Shown here in pieces: positions 45,371 to 56,759 of a stretch of 64,000 bases of DNA. This stretch comes from Bathynomus jamesi (lineage: Eukaryota; Arthropoda; Malacostraca; Isopoda; Cirolanidae): assembly GCA_023014485.1 (NCBI GenBank), contig JAJOZX010009080.1, forward strand, positions 50,001 to 114,000, in the 5' to 3' direction. The notes below the pieces were generated by a model. The model ran no database searches and was not told where the DNA came from. It worked only from the letters and a program-made list of their open reading frames with translations. Position numbers and translations under genes: made by a program. Numbering within the stretch: position 1 is the stretch's first letter; each line of letters starts with the position of its first letter.

Positions 45371-45825
45371 GTATAGCCCTTCCAAATTTATTTGGGGGGG
45401 GGGGCATAATTATGACTAGTAGAGTTACCTTATACGAAGTTCAGTTAGGGTTACATGTAACTGCGCTGATAGTTTATTGTAATCTGCCCCGGCTATCTTG
45501 AATTTGTTCAGATTGGATATTAGAATTTTGTTTTTAATTAGGTTTACGCCGCGCAGTGAATCACACCAATAAGGCAAGTTAAACTTTTCACCAGTGAGTG
45601 GCGGACACTATGCTTAGTTTTTCTGTCATTCATTTACTGCACTGACCTTGATAAGCAATTTGGAACAATGAATTGTTTATTAAAATTGTTAAAAATTTAA
45701 AAAAAAATGTAAATTTATAAAAGTTTATTAAAATTGTTAAAATTGTTCGTTTTATATTCTACATAAAACATATGTATAGGTTCTTTAACTCTTCCATTTT
45801 ATCTTCCATTCCACAGGCCAAGACA

Positions 45826-48082
45826 ATGACGACGACAAGCAGCAGTCCGAAAGTTTGGCTCCTGGGTAAGCCGGACCCGGACATCTTGGGATCTGGCCTG
45901 CCAACAAACGGGGCTATTCTTAGGAACTTCATGTTTCACCACCAGAAGGGATCCACAATCGGTGACAGTGCTAAGGCCACCATAGACAGAGCGCTGACAA
46001 TCTGGGACAAGGCACGAATTCCGACCCAGCGGGTGGACTCCGGCGTGCGCAAGCTTCGGAAGCTCTATGAAGAATATTGTAGGTTGAAGAAAAACCGATT
46101 GAAACGAAAGACGGGTGTCGAATCAAGGAAAGAAAATTCAAGGAAAATCTCACCAAACTATTTGACATCTCACGAAAAGACGCTCTCAGTATTATGACGG
46201 ACGAAGAAGACAAACAGCTCCTGCGGATGCAATAGCAGGATCCCTCGAGCGCGAGTATGTCCGGGATCGACAAGACCTTGACGAACAAGGAGACTCGCAA
46301 GCGCCTCAGGAGTGATCAGGCCAGTGCTCGAAAGGAAAAAAGCATGTTGAGCGCCCAGCAGGCGAATACGGTTGCTCCGTCTAGTTCCGCCATTGCTGAC
46401 ATCTGTAGCTCCTCCACATCGACGGAGTCCGAAGATGATTTCCAAGCTCCGTCAACATCCAGTCAAGATCAGCCAAGGAATAAGAAATCGAAGCAGACCA
46501 ATGTGACCAAGGAAGTAGCCGCCGCGCTCGACCGAGTGAAACTCCCTGACCGCGCTGCCATGTTCGTCGTAGGAGCCGTCACGCAAGCGCTCGGTCATGG
46601 CCTGGAGTCTGTGGCGCTTTCCCGGAACACCATTCAGCGAGCGCGGGTCACCACTCGTAAGGCGGTAGCAACTGCTCAACAGGCTGTTTTCTCGCCGGAC
46701 AGCCCACTGCTTCTCCACTGGGACGGTAAACTGCTTCAAGATATCGCCGGCAATAAAAAGCTTGTGGATCGCGTCGCCATCTTAGTGACTGGTGGTGAAA
46801 CAGAGCAACTTCTTGCCGTCCCTAAGATCGGCCGCGGCACGGGAGAGGAGCAGTGCAATGCATGTGTCCAAACGCTGGAGGAATGGAACCTCAACCCCAT
46901 GATCCAGGGACTAGTCTTCGACACGACGGCAACCAATACTGGGCTGAATATGGGCGCGTGCACCCTAATTGAGAAGGCTCTGGCCAAGGAGCTCATCTGG
47001 ATCGCGTGCCGTCATCACGTGTTCGAGGTAATGTTGTCGGCCGTATTTTCTGTCGCCCTGACACCAACCGGTGGGCCTGAAGTGGGAATCTTCAAACGCT
47101 TCCAGAAGACCTGGCCTGATATTAGTATAGTTGATTTCTGTTCTGCTGGAGACGAGCTCTTCGTTGGCATACCGGATGGCCTACGAGAGGAGATGTCATT
47201 TTACTCGGAGGCAGTCAAGAGCCAGCTCCCACGGGATGACTATGGAGAGTTGCTTCAGCTCTATCATATATTCCTAGGGGGATCCTCCGATGGAGAACCG
47301 TTCTTTCGTGCGTCAGGCGCTATACACAACGCGCGGTGGATGGCTAAGGCAATATACTCGCTGAAGATCTTCCTTTTCAGGAGCCAGATTAAGTTGACGG
47401 CCCACGAGACAGCTGGCGTCACAAAGATTTGCCTCTTCGTTTCTCTTATTTACGCTCGCTACTGGCACGAGGCCCCTCTCCCAGAGAGGGCCCCCTCAAC
47501 GACTTAAACCTAATTGCTCTCCTCCATGAATATCCTGACCGTGCCATCAGGGAGGCGGCTGTTAAGGCCTTCTATCGCCATTTGTGGTACTTCTCTGAGC
47601 ACCTCGCGCTCGCCCTCTTCGACGATCGCGTCGACGAGATCACCAAAGCAGCTATGGTTGACAACTTTTTACGTCCCTCAAACCCAAAACTCTTGAGACG
47701 TCTGGACGGGACTGTGTTCGATCATCGTTCTTCATTGGCGTCGTACATCACGAGCAGGTATTTGAAGATATTCGATATACTCTCCATGAAAGGACAAGAT
47801 GAAGCCAAGACATTCTTGTCAAAACCTCCCTCCCTCTGGCTGACAGACCCCATTTACCAGTTACTTAAGGCTAAGTGCAGGCTCCTGAAGGTCGTCAATG
47901 GCTGCCGAACGAGGAGTCGCTCTTATTCAGTCCTACAATACCGCGCTGACGAAAGACGAGACCCAGAAACAATACCTACTGCGACTCGTCGCCAGCCACC
48001 GAAAAAGATTGCCAGTTCCGACGAAGTTGGCTTTGACGAAGAAAAAGTAACGGGTGTGACGACTGTGACGTTGTTTGTTTGA
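45826..48082 (+). pseudogene. Large hAT-fold-like transposase of an unnamed repetitive family
   Basis: The chosen start is the ATG at 45826 (MTTTSSSPKVWLLGKPDPDI), just after a splice-acceptor-like CTTCCATTCCACAG. The N-terminal part runs to about 46150, then a frameshift leads to FDISRKDALSIMTDEEDKQ and a stop at about 46232. A long open part (46257-47507) has SPLLLHWDGKLLQDI, GLVFDTTATNTGLNMGACTL and IWIACRHHVFEVMLSA. These positions resemble the first Asp, second Asp and CxxH-type insertion of hAT-like RNase H folds. A second shift near 47470 continues with NDLNLIALLHEYPDRAIREA and AFYRHLWYFSEHLALALFDD, to the stop at 48080-48082. I recall this family as abundant and unnamed in arthropods and cnidarians. 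One stop and two frameshifts disable about 750 codons. Confidence 0.7.
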
Positions 48083-48390
48083 TATACAAGGATTTAGTGC
48101 AGTCGTATTAACTGCTATGACATGTGTTCTAGTATATTTTTGCATAACATGTGCTCTGTGCTGTTGACTTTAAATTTTGAAATAAACATTGATATTGTAT
48201 TTTTGTTTCAAATCCTAAAAATATAGGAACTGGTCGCGACCTCTAAATATTGTATGATCTGTCTAATTTTTGGCATGAATTTTTGACCGTGTGAAGAGAG
48301 ACCAACGCACGAAACAACACAAGGTTCATAAGGTAAGGTATGGAACACGGATGGCCTTGTGGAGAAAGATATTTTCAACTTTCATTTTTT

Positions 48391-48404
48391 GGGCCACCCT
48401 AATA
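48391..48404. repeat. Candidate right terminus (GGGCCACCCTAATA) of the hAT-like element
   Basis: Downstream of the 45826-48082 gene the sequence TTTTTTGGGCCACCCT occurs. Its reverse complement, AGGGTGGCCCAAAAAA, resembles transposon termini I have seen associated with such families. No matching left terminus was found upstream between 45380 and 45820, so the left end may be lost. Confidence 0.35.
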
Positions 48405-48754
48405 TATATACATACATATTTATTTATTTTTCATTCATTCAATCTCGTGGTGTACAGACGTTTGTTTCCGCTCTGTGCTAATACCAAAATAACTAGTGTT
48501 TATAAATTCAGAAGTAAATTCCCTCCTATACCAGTGTGTGTATTAAGTATCAGTGAATACACGAAAATAATTTAAGTGAAGGCCGGTGGCATACAACGTG
48601 CACAAAGAAACGACACAAACTGAAATACATATTGAAAACAATTCGAACGGAATAACAGCTTTCGTGAGAGTTTTCCAAGAGGCCTAAAATAGAAGAGGAA
48701 GACCATAAACGAGAAGGTAGAGATTTCGCAGACGAAATTCGAGAAACAGGAAAG

Positions 48755-48759
<5 letters not shown>

Positions 48760-48822
<63 letters not shown>
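48760..48822. repeat. (TA)n microsatellite
   Basis: About 31 TA units, upstream of the Jockey-like LINE. It produces spurious Ile/Tyr-repeat frames. Confidence 0.95.
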
Positions 48823-48950
48823 CGACAAAATGTGAGTAGTTGTAAATCCAGAAAATTGAATAGAGTTGGATTATGTTTAATGGACTGTGCCGCGTACCAG
48901 CTCTACATTGCAAAAATTAAGTAGACCAGACCACAGCGTTAAAATGCATT

Positions 48951-49880
48951 GTGTGTAATACATTTAAACATTACGAATGCATAAACTTAGATAAAAAGGA
49001 CAGAGCAATGATGAATAGAATAAACAACAAAATCATAGGCTTTTATGATTTCGTGTGCGTCATGTGCGTGGAAAACAATAGGAAAGTAGTACAAAAGGGA
49101 ATGGAAAATGTTGAAATAGAAGAATCATTTGCAACAGGTTCACCGACAGAAAACCAGGAAACGTCAGAAAACGCCGACACAAATGAAAATGGGATTCAGG
49201 ACACCGAGGAAACACACTACAGGGAGGTGCAGAAGTAACCTTAGACGGAGATTTAAAAAAAAAAAAAAAAGAGTAGGGAAGAAGTGGTGGTAGAACAGAG
49301 GAAAGAAATTGAATCGCATAGGACTCGTAACTTAGTCGTAAGGAATCTAAACGACGGACCATATGCAAATATTATAAAACAAGTTCGTGTAAATATGGCT
49401 CAAACTGCATGTATAGTCACCTCGGAAAATGTTTCTAAATGATGATGAATAGAAATTGCAGGTACGGAACCAACTGCTACTATTTCCACCCTTCTATGTG
49501 CAATCAATTGGAGAGAAAAATTGCCTAAATATGGAATGCCCATATTTTCACATTAAAAAAAAAGGAAAGGACACGAAAGAACGGCTCACATCCTAAATAG
49601 AAGTAATAGCGGTGGCAATAAAGTACATTTTTTAGAGGAAACGAGAATGATAAAAAGCACAAATGTTCCTTCTATTGAGAAAGGACAAAACTTTGCAGAT
49701 TTTTGCACCCCAGCATTACATACATCACCCTCCTATTCAACACCACCCAGCGTTAATACAACATCCACACTGGTATCAAGGGCCGCAGCCTCAGTACTTC
49801 CAAATGCAGCGCCCCAACCAATAACACCAAACAAGAACCGACAACATCGACCAGGAAACGACCATTGTCTAGGACTCTAG
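48951..49880 (+). pseudogene. Jockey-like ORF1 with PHD-like and CCCH zinc-finger motifs
   Basis: The N-terminal stretch (48951-49238) has Cys/His spacing like a small PHD-type finger: CNTFKHYECINLD and later FDFVCVMC-like residues (FYDFVCVMC). It is followed by an acidic linker. An A-run near 49253-49270 breaks the frame. In another frame 49363-49560 encodes three consecutive CCCH fingers: CKYYKTSSCKYGSNCMYSH (C-x7-C-x5-C-x3-H), then a second with NCRYGTNCYYFH, then a degenerate NMECPYFH. CCCH fingers bind RNA, which fits an ORF1 nucleoprotein role. The tail (49647-49880) is Pro/Ser/Thr-rich. Confidence 0.65.
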
Positions 49881-49959
49881 GAAAACTGAGCACAAAGATT
49901 AGAAACCCTATACACATTTATTATACAGAAATTTACATGGCCTGTATACTGACCATGCA

Positions 49960-51780
49960 GACTGCAAATTACAATACTTGCAAAATTTAGCTCTGGAAAC
50001 CAGCATAGATATCGTATGCCTAACGGAAACACACTTGCAAAAATGCGAAAAAGGCTGTGAAAACTGCAGTGAGGATAGTGAAATAGCAATATTGGACTGC
50101 ACATATACAGAGCAGACGGAGTTAAACGAGGAGGAGGGTGTTGCATCTACGTGAAAAACATATGCACAGAGTTGCCAACATGGATATATAGGAAACCAGG
50201 AAATCAAGGACGGAAAAAAAAACATTTTGGACAAAAAACAGTATAATTCAAAATTCAATAACAAAATATCATGAAACAATAAAATTTCAAAAATTTCTTA
50301 AAACATGAAAGCAAACAGAAACTAAGAAGTAAACCATACACTGAATACTAAATTTGGTGTATTTCTTTGTTATGAGCCGTAACTCTAATAGTTTATGTGG
50401 GAATTCAATCAATTTAGTGCGTCGATATTTTTAGTGACAAAGTTATTCGTTTTAGTGCGTCAAATTAATTATTCCTGAAACAAAACGCGGATATATCATA
50501 CGCATACACGAACTGAAGACGAGTATGTACGTTGTACGGCGCGAGTAAACGGCTTTTTCAAAGCTTTATTTTGAATGAAATAAATATGTTAAGATATCGG
50601 AATTTATCATGAAAAACGGGAACACGGAATTTGATAGTAAAAATCGGGAAAATTCCGAGAAAACGGAATAGTTGACGTGTGAGGTGAAGGTAAACAAATC
50701 AAATAGCACAGTCGAAATTATTATTTTAGAAGTAAAAGTACTGAACCTAACCATTATAAACGTCTACAGACCACCAAACACCACAAAAGTGAATTCCAAT
50801 TCGCTAAAATGAAGTAGAAAACATGTTAAAATTACTTGAAACTCCAGCACCAAATATTTTAATTTGTGGGGATTTTAATTTTTCATTCATAACATGAAAG
50901 AAAAATAACGAAGTTATAAAGGGTGATCCAGAGAAATGGGACCCAAAAGAAACCCCTGTAACTCTTAAAGTATAAGTCCTTTTATAAAATCATACGCATC
51001 ATTCGAAAGAGGATAGTTACAAGTTTGTACAGGATTGTATAGGTTTTGACAATACAAGACAAGATAAGATACAAAACAAAATAAAAGTGTTAGTTAAAAC
51101 TAACCCTTCAAGATGACTGCATGGACTGTGGAACAGCTGCGTTTCATAACTGAGCAATATTATGAGCATGGAAGAAGTGTAGTTTCAGCTCTTAGAAGGT
51201 GATTTTGACATCTGAAAATTTGTCTTGAAAGATCTTTGAGCTGAAACTACACTTCTTCCATGCTCATAATATTGCTCAGTTATGAAACGCAGCTGTTCCA
51301 CAGTCCATGCAGTCATCTTGAAGGGTTAGTTTTAACTACACTTTTATTTTGTTTTGTATCTTATCTTGTCTTGTATTGTCAAAACCTATACAATCCTGTA
51401 CAAACTTGTAACTATCCTCTTTCGAATGATGCGTATGATTTTATAAAAGACTTATACTTTAAGAGTTACAGGGGTTTCTTTTGGGTCCCATTTCTCTGGA
51501 TCACCCTTTATATATGTCGAGAAGTTTCAAAGTAACATTACAAAAGATGATAAAACCCAGGCAATAATGCTATTAGATATTGTGGAACATTATGCACTTA
51601 CCCAGGAAAGCTGTGAAGCCACTAGAAAAGAGAACGTTTTGGATTTAATTTTGACAGATAACAGAGATAATAAATAAGATAACGTGTACAAATTTCTCTG
51701 ACCATAACCTAATCAATATGCAATTAAAGTTAGCAAACAGAGGTCCAGAAACGCATTCCAGAGTCAAAAGGAATATTTGA
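49960..51780 (+). pseudogene. Jockey-like ORF2 endonuclease, split by a fold-back element
   Basis: The frame reads NLALETSIDIVCLTETHLQK (catalytic Glu region), then LTIINVYRPPNTTKV and APNILICGDFNF, where the endonuclease is interrupted at 50918. It resumes after 51510 with AIMLLDIVEHYALTQESCEA, VLDLILTDN and FSDHNLINMQLKLANRGPE (the SDH motif). Removing 50919-51509 restores adjacency. A stretch at 50290-50690 appears to be extra sequence or strongly diverged, since coding signal is lost there. Confidence 0.7.
50919..51509. mobile_element. Fold-back element: 270-bp inverted repeat of a transposon 5' end
   Basis: Two arms, about 50919-51192 and 51237-51509, are reverse complements with only a couple of single-base indels, separated by about 44 bp. 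The termini read AGGGTGATCCAGAGAAATGG, flanked by TTATA on both sides. Each arm includes an ATG frame MTAWTVEQLRFITEQYYEHG (51113-51190 on + in the left arm). This is the start of a mariner-related transposase. The element is thus an inverted duplication of the 5' end of a coding transposon. Near identity of the arms implies recent origin or gene conversion. Confidence 0.92.
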
Positions 51781-52359
51781 AGGTTTAAGTATAAATTCAA
51801 AAAGTAGATTGGAAAGTGTGAATGGAGATTTAAAGAAAGCAAATTAGGAATTGCTACTTCACGAGAAGATTCCATAAGAAATACAAGGTATAATAGAAAA
51901 TGAAACTAAATCAATACTGCTGAAACATGTTCCAAAGAGACAAAGAAGAAAGCGTAGCAGGCTCGAGAAAAAAATCGGGAAGCTATTTAGACAACGGAAA
52001 CAAACCATAAAAAATCTTCACAGGTGCAGAACTGAAGCAAGGAGACTCAAACTAGAAAAAAAAATATGGGAAATAGAGGTGGACCTAAAACAAACATTCA
52101 TCCATGGGCCAAACTAGGAAGAAAACAAGGTAGCAGAAAACAAAAAATAACCCAAAATACTTCTACACGTTTGCGAAAAGAAAAATGTAGTGTAAAAAAT
52201 GTGAGAAAATTCGGCACCAGGGCCAGACACATGGAGTGCCACGTTTCTGAAGAAATGTAAAAAGAGTGTTGCCAAGCTGCTATACTTACTTATCGAGAAA
52301 ATCACTCTATACAGGACAAATTCCACTTCCATTAAAGAACGCGAACAATTCTCTCTTGT

Positions 52360-53500
52360 TTAAAGGAGGTGCCAGAGCAATGACTAAGAATTATCGGCCA
52401 GTAGCTCTCACCTCCGACCTTATAAAGTGCTTTGAACGTATAATTAGAGGCAAAAGTACTTATTACCGACAAGGAGAGAATTTATACAATCCAAACCAAC
52501 ATGGCTTCAGGGTTGGAAGATCACACCTATTGTAGCTAGTAGACCACCAGGAGAAAATATTGAAAACTGTGTCGAGGACAAAACATAAATGTAATATATA
52601 CGGACTTTGCTGAAGCCTTCGATAAGTGTGACTATGGAATTATAATAGCACACAAACGTAAGACTACAGGAATTACTGGAAAGTTGTGAAAATGGATATT
52701 TACTTTTCTGATTCAAAGAACACAAAGAATGGTAGTAAGTGGAATTAAATCTGAAGTCTCAAAAGTCATGAGCTCTGTCCCACAAGGTACAGTATTAGCT
52801 CCTTTACTGTTTATAATAATGATTGCTGACATTAATGCATATATTAAAGACAGTATTGTATCATGTTTCACAGATGACAAAGATATGCAAGGAAATATCA
52901 AACGAAGATGACAGAAAAATTACATGATGACATTGAAACATTATTCAAGTGGGCGGAAGACGACAATATGACGTTCAATGAAGAAAAATTCCAACTTCTA
53001 AGATATGGTAATAACATGGTGCTACAGAATAAAGGATACAAAACTGTGCAAACCAAACAGATAACACAAAACCCACAAGTCAGGGATCTTGGAGTAATAA
53101 TGTCGTCGGATGCAGAATTCAGGGAGCATTATAACATTAAAATTACAACAGCTCGGGAAATAATGGGAATCATAGAGGAACTTTCACAGCAGAAAAGCAA
53201 ACATCGTACTAAAATTATGGAAGAGTCTGGTCATACCAATAACTGAGTATTGTTCAATACTTAAGTCCATACAGAAAACGAGACATTGCGAACATAGAAG
53301 CTATTAATACAAGGGACTTTTAGGTCTAAGATAGAGAAGAAAGGTGAATACTATTGGTCTCGACTACAGTCCCTGAAACTCTACTCTGGAAAGAAGACGC
53401 GAGCGGTACACAATAATATACATATGGAAAATACTAGAGGGTTTTGTCCCTAACCTTAGAAAGGAAATAGAAACACACTGGACAGCTGCGGCGGGACAGT
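52360..53500 (+). pseudogene. Jockey-like reverse transcriptase, pseudogene
   Basis: The RT shows AMTKNYRPVALTSDLIKCFE, NPNQHGFRVGRSHL, NIYTDFAEAFDKCDYGI (the first catalytic Asp) and SSVPQGTVLAPLLFIIMIAD. The active-site box reads SCFTDDKDMQGNI, where the family usually has FADD, so Ala is replaced by Thr. The thumb region has MTFNEEKFQLLRYGN and VRDLGVIMSSDAEFREHYN. Frames change near 52535, 52725 and 52905 and after 53245. Confidence 0.82.
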
Positions 53501-53503
53501 GGG

Positions 53504-53724
53504 TAGAGCCGGCCTTAGGAAGGTGCGGGGCCTGAGGCGAGTACTCAGGATTAGGTTCTCGAGTTAGGATACTAGAAGTTTACAATCTACTCAACATTGA
53601 ATCAACATCACTCTCTTCGGAAAGTTCATTTGTATGATTTGAATGGATATTTTTCGCAAACATCATTGGACAGCGCGGGGCCTGAGGTGGTTGCCTCAGT
53701 GGCCTCGCCCTAAAGCCGACCCTG
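53504..53724. mobile_element. hAT-like MITE, about 220 bp
   Basis: The left end reads TAGAGCCGGCCTTAGG. The right end, reverse complemented, reads CAGGGTCGGCTTTAGG. A longer imperfect match continues into GGGGCCTGAGG on both sides. The flanking octamers ACAGTGGG and GCAGGGGG match at 6 of 8 positions, so the target duplication is plausible but not firm. It lies in the C-terminal part of the Jockey-like RT. Confidence 0.65.
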
Positions 53725-54167
53725 CAGGGGGCATGAAAACGAGAATGGAAATGTAATAACGTGGAGGTGTTAGACCCCGTTAGGTATTAGGTTAGCAAAT
53801 GGACATAAAAGGTACTTACGGATGCTTTGATTTAGATCTCCTTTCGGCCTACCATTCGTACCAGCGTCAAACAACTTCGACCAACTTAGTCCTAATTTAC
53901 TAATTTAGAAGCTATAGACATTACCCCTAACTGACAATTATTAGCCCACTTAATGTAATCACAAATTAGTCACTTTAGAAGCATCACCAAATTAAACTTA
54001 GAATCAACGATTGATGCAGATAGAAAAATACATGCTGTTTAAGTCAGCCCAATAAACGAACAGGCCGCGTTTTCCTCTATCTTTTTATGTTGCCATTTAG
54101 TTTCCTTTTACTGACTTTTCCACTCAGTGACTTTTAGACTATATACATATATATATATATACACACA
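53725..54167. other. Spacer, no gene seen
   Basis: Between the MITE and the composite transposon. AT-rich, with a GTTAG/CTAAC-rich patch at 53770-53960. No coding frame or termini recognised. It may be LINE-derived or an additional insertion. Confidence 0.4.
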
Positions 54168-55067
54168 CAGGGTGTTTCATAACATGTGGGACGCACTTTC
54201 AGGATGGATTCAGGACCTGAAAACAATGAAAAAAGTTTATATAAACATATGCCCGAAATCGCTTTGTTTCCGAGTTACAGCCCGTTTTGTGTTCACCTAT
54301 TCTTTCCGTAAATTGTCGGCAAGCAGTGTTTGAGTGTGTGTACGAGACTTATTTCATGTATGGCCTTGCCAATTGTAACGTTTCGCACACTCTATGACAT
54401 GTTTCAATATCGTTAAGTGTAGAGTAGGGCGGCTCGTTTTTACACTTTTTTCGATATTTGATTGGGGGTAGTGCGGAAAAGTTGCGATTTGGAGAGAAAA
54501 TAAAGTGTGTAAATTTTTTTTGATCTACGTCAATACCTTCCGGTGGCAGCGAGTCCTTAAAAATCGAAAAATAGGTCTAAAAACACAAAAATACGATATT
54601 TGAAAAAAATATTCATAATTATATTTGTGAGTATTTTTGAACGGGGTAGATTGGAAAATGGTTTTAAAGACTTACAAAATAAACAATAAAAATTTCAGCA
54701 CAATCTGTTAATAACTTCCGGTGGCGTCTTAGCCGTTAAAATATCCAAAATATTGATTTAAAGCAAGTTTTAACAAGATGTTATACAAATGTTAATTCCG
54801 GTATATTTCTGTGCAAACAACCCTGAGAACACTATTATAGGCTTGAATAAATTAATAGCAGTCATTGAACAATGAACATTATATAAAATGCACACTGCAC
54901 ACTGCTACATCCCCCGTTCCCTACCCTATATAAGCTGGGAAAGGAAGCGACGTTGTCAGTTGTTGTGTGTCACGTGTGGCGAGAGGTTGTGTTATAACTT
55001 GTTCATCAACCGTGGTATATCACCATTTACCCGCAGTTAGTTGGTAAATATCGTAAATAGATTTATA

Positions 55068-55550
55068 ATGTCTGAAAAGAAACCTTCAAAAGTAACCAGA
55101 ACGTTAGCAAAATGCCATAGCATCGGTCAACCAGCAGATTTTGTTAATAATGTTCTACCTACTTATGGAGATGTGCTAAGAGCTTATCTCTGGCACCGGA
55201 ACAACAGAAAAACGACAGGCCAAGATCCTCCATTCTAGATTATTGCCAATGACATCATTTCCAAACTTCAAGAGATATGGGCTCACAGCTTCAATCCCAA
55301 CTTTATCAAGGAAAAGAATACATGATATGCTCAAAAACTATCATAATAAGTACAAGACCTTACTTAAAACAGGTAAACTAAAAAGGAATTCTGAAAGTTA
55401 CAAAAGTAAATTGAAGTCATTTCAGGAACATTCGGAACAACTATTTGATATTGCTTCTTGTAAATGTGGTAATTGGAATTCTTGTTTTTGCTGTAAAGAA
55501 AAAAAAGTGCCCCCAAATGAAAGAACATTTTTACAAGATCAGCGTACATT
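55068..55550 (+). pseudogene. N-terminal part of an unnamed arthropod repeat-family protein
   Basis: The ATG at 55068 begins MSEKKPSKVTRTLAKCHSIG, then FVNNVLPTYGDVLRAYLWHR. After frame changes it has IPTLSRKRIHDMLKNYHNKY and QLFDIASCKCGNWNSC and CCKEKKVPPNERTFLQDQR. A Cys-rich CKC...CxC segment follows FDIA, which I recall as a conserved landmark of a widespread arthropod repeat protein. It is cut off by the palindrome centre at about 55550. No function is assigned. Confidence 0.5.
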
Positions 55551-55652
55551 GTACGCTGATCTTCTAAAAATGTTCTTTCATTTGGGGGCACTTTTTTTTC
55601 TTTACAGCAAAAACAAGAATTCCAATTACCACATTTACAAGAAGCAATATCC
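55448..55652. repeat. Near-perfect palindrome, about 100-bp arms
   Basis: Sequence from about 55448 to 55550 is repeated in reverse complement at about 55551-55652 with almost no spacer, centred on GTACATTGTAC. Only a few differences are seen, for example ACAAGATC against its partner. The right arm makes the protein NERTFL-DQR readable again on the minus strand. Such structures arise by template switching or hairpin-primed repair and are unstable in cloning. Confidence 0.92.
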
Positions 55653-56064
55653 TATTCCAATTTTTTAAGGAATGATTTAAGCGATTTACTAGATGAAGTT
55701 CCTCTTGGTGTCCGAAGTCGTATGTGGTTTATGCATGAAGGTGCTCCGCCTCATTTCAGTCGAGTAGCCAGAGACTATTTGGATGACCATTTCCCTGATG
55801 AATGGATAGGCGTGGAGGACCCACTGCGTGGCCTGCTCGCTCCTCGGACCTGAATCCACTCGATTTTCACATGTGGGGTCATCTGAAATCCATCGTTTAC
55901 GTGACACCCATTGGCAACGTTGAAATGATTCGCCAACATGTAGAACAAGGATGCCAGAAAATCCGAGCAGTACCTGGAATGTTTGAACGTGTCAGGCAGT
56001 CTATAACGAGGCGTATTCAGGAATGTATTCAAGCACAAGGCGATCATTTTGAGCGCTTCCTTTA
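55653..56064 (+). pseudogene. Mariner-related (DUF4817-type) transposase, 3' third
   Basis: In one frame the sequence reads LLDEVPLGVRSRMWFMHEGA, then PPHFSRVARDYLDDHFPDEW. In the next it reads GGPTAWPARSSDLNPLDFHM and WGHLKSIVYVTPIGNVEMIR, closing at QAQGDHFERFL and a TAA at 56062-56064. Here M-H-E-GAPPHFS has Glu where the family has the catalytic Asp (HDGAP), and SSDLNPLDFHMWG holds the third acidic position. Everything upstream of the second catalytic residue has been replaced by the palindrome and the unrelated fragment. Confidence 0.78.
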
Positions 56065-56288
56065 AAGGCAAGGCGGATACTTGCTGCAACACATAACGGG
56101 CTGTAACTCGGAAACAAAGCGATTTCGGGCATATGTATATGTAAACTTTTTTAATTGTTTTCAGGTCCTGAATCCATCCTGAAAGTGCGCAAAGAACTGA
56201 AGAACCTCCAGCAGACCAACCTGAATAATTTCAAGAACCAGCTGGACAGGTTCCTGTGCAAAGCCCTGACCAGCCGTGCGTGGCTGAC
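55979..56288 (+). repeat. Duplicated segment, partner of 57376-57772
   Basis: Bases 55979-56197 match 57376-57571: the transposase end, then the transposon right terminus. Then 56198-56288 matches 57664-57772, the LINE C-terminal segment. The jump skips about 94 bases at a short shared TGCG. This shows that a longer segment was duplicated and the first copy then lost the terminus tip plus LINE flank, or the reverse. Confidence 0.8.
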
Positions 56289-56759
56289 TATGAGAGCAGG
56301 GGGGCACTGCGCGTCCTTCCTACTCGTTTGTTGAATGCGGCACTTACAGGGCGTGGTCTTATAGAGAGCTCTCTTGCAATTCAGTTTGGTTGTTTAGATA
56401 CAAGATTGTTGCATCGTGCAATGGTGCAGGTTGTGTTGTTGCAAGGTTTAGAAAGAAGACCATAAATAATGCCCCCTTTTGTTTATCTTAATTTTATGCA
56501 ACTGAGGCCTAAGGTAGGCCCACATGGAGTCAGCAACCCTGAGGTAGGACCTAATAGGAGTATAGGACCTCCAAGTCCGTAAGTTTTAGTCTAGCTTAAC
56601 TTGGGCTGTAGGTTAAACTGGCCCTTCAGAGCTTAGCTAGGATTCTGAACCCAATAAAATAAAAAATATAACCTCCTCGCGCACCCCTTTGTGCCCCCTG
56701 AGAAGGGGCCCGCACCCACAAACTGGGAAATTGTCCTAACCTAACTCAACGTGACCTAG
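56289..56759. other. Sequence between duplicated segments, no firm gene
   Basis: A frame at 56256-56465 partly derives from the duplicated LINE end and continues into unrecognised sequence (GALRVLPTRLLNAALTGRGL). The stretch 56470-56760 has several CCTAA/TTAGG-like motifs but no regular array. I cannot assign it. Confidence 0.4.

Noticed and set aside
46452..46996. Minus-strand frames inside the hAT-like transposase
   Set aside because: The plus-strand frame is longer and carries the conserved blocks; these are shadows in GC-rich coding DNA.
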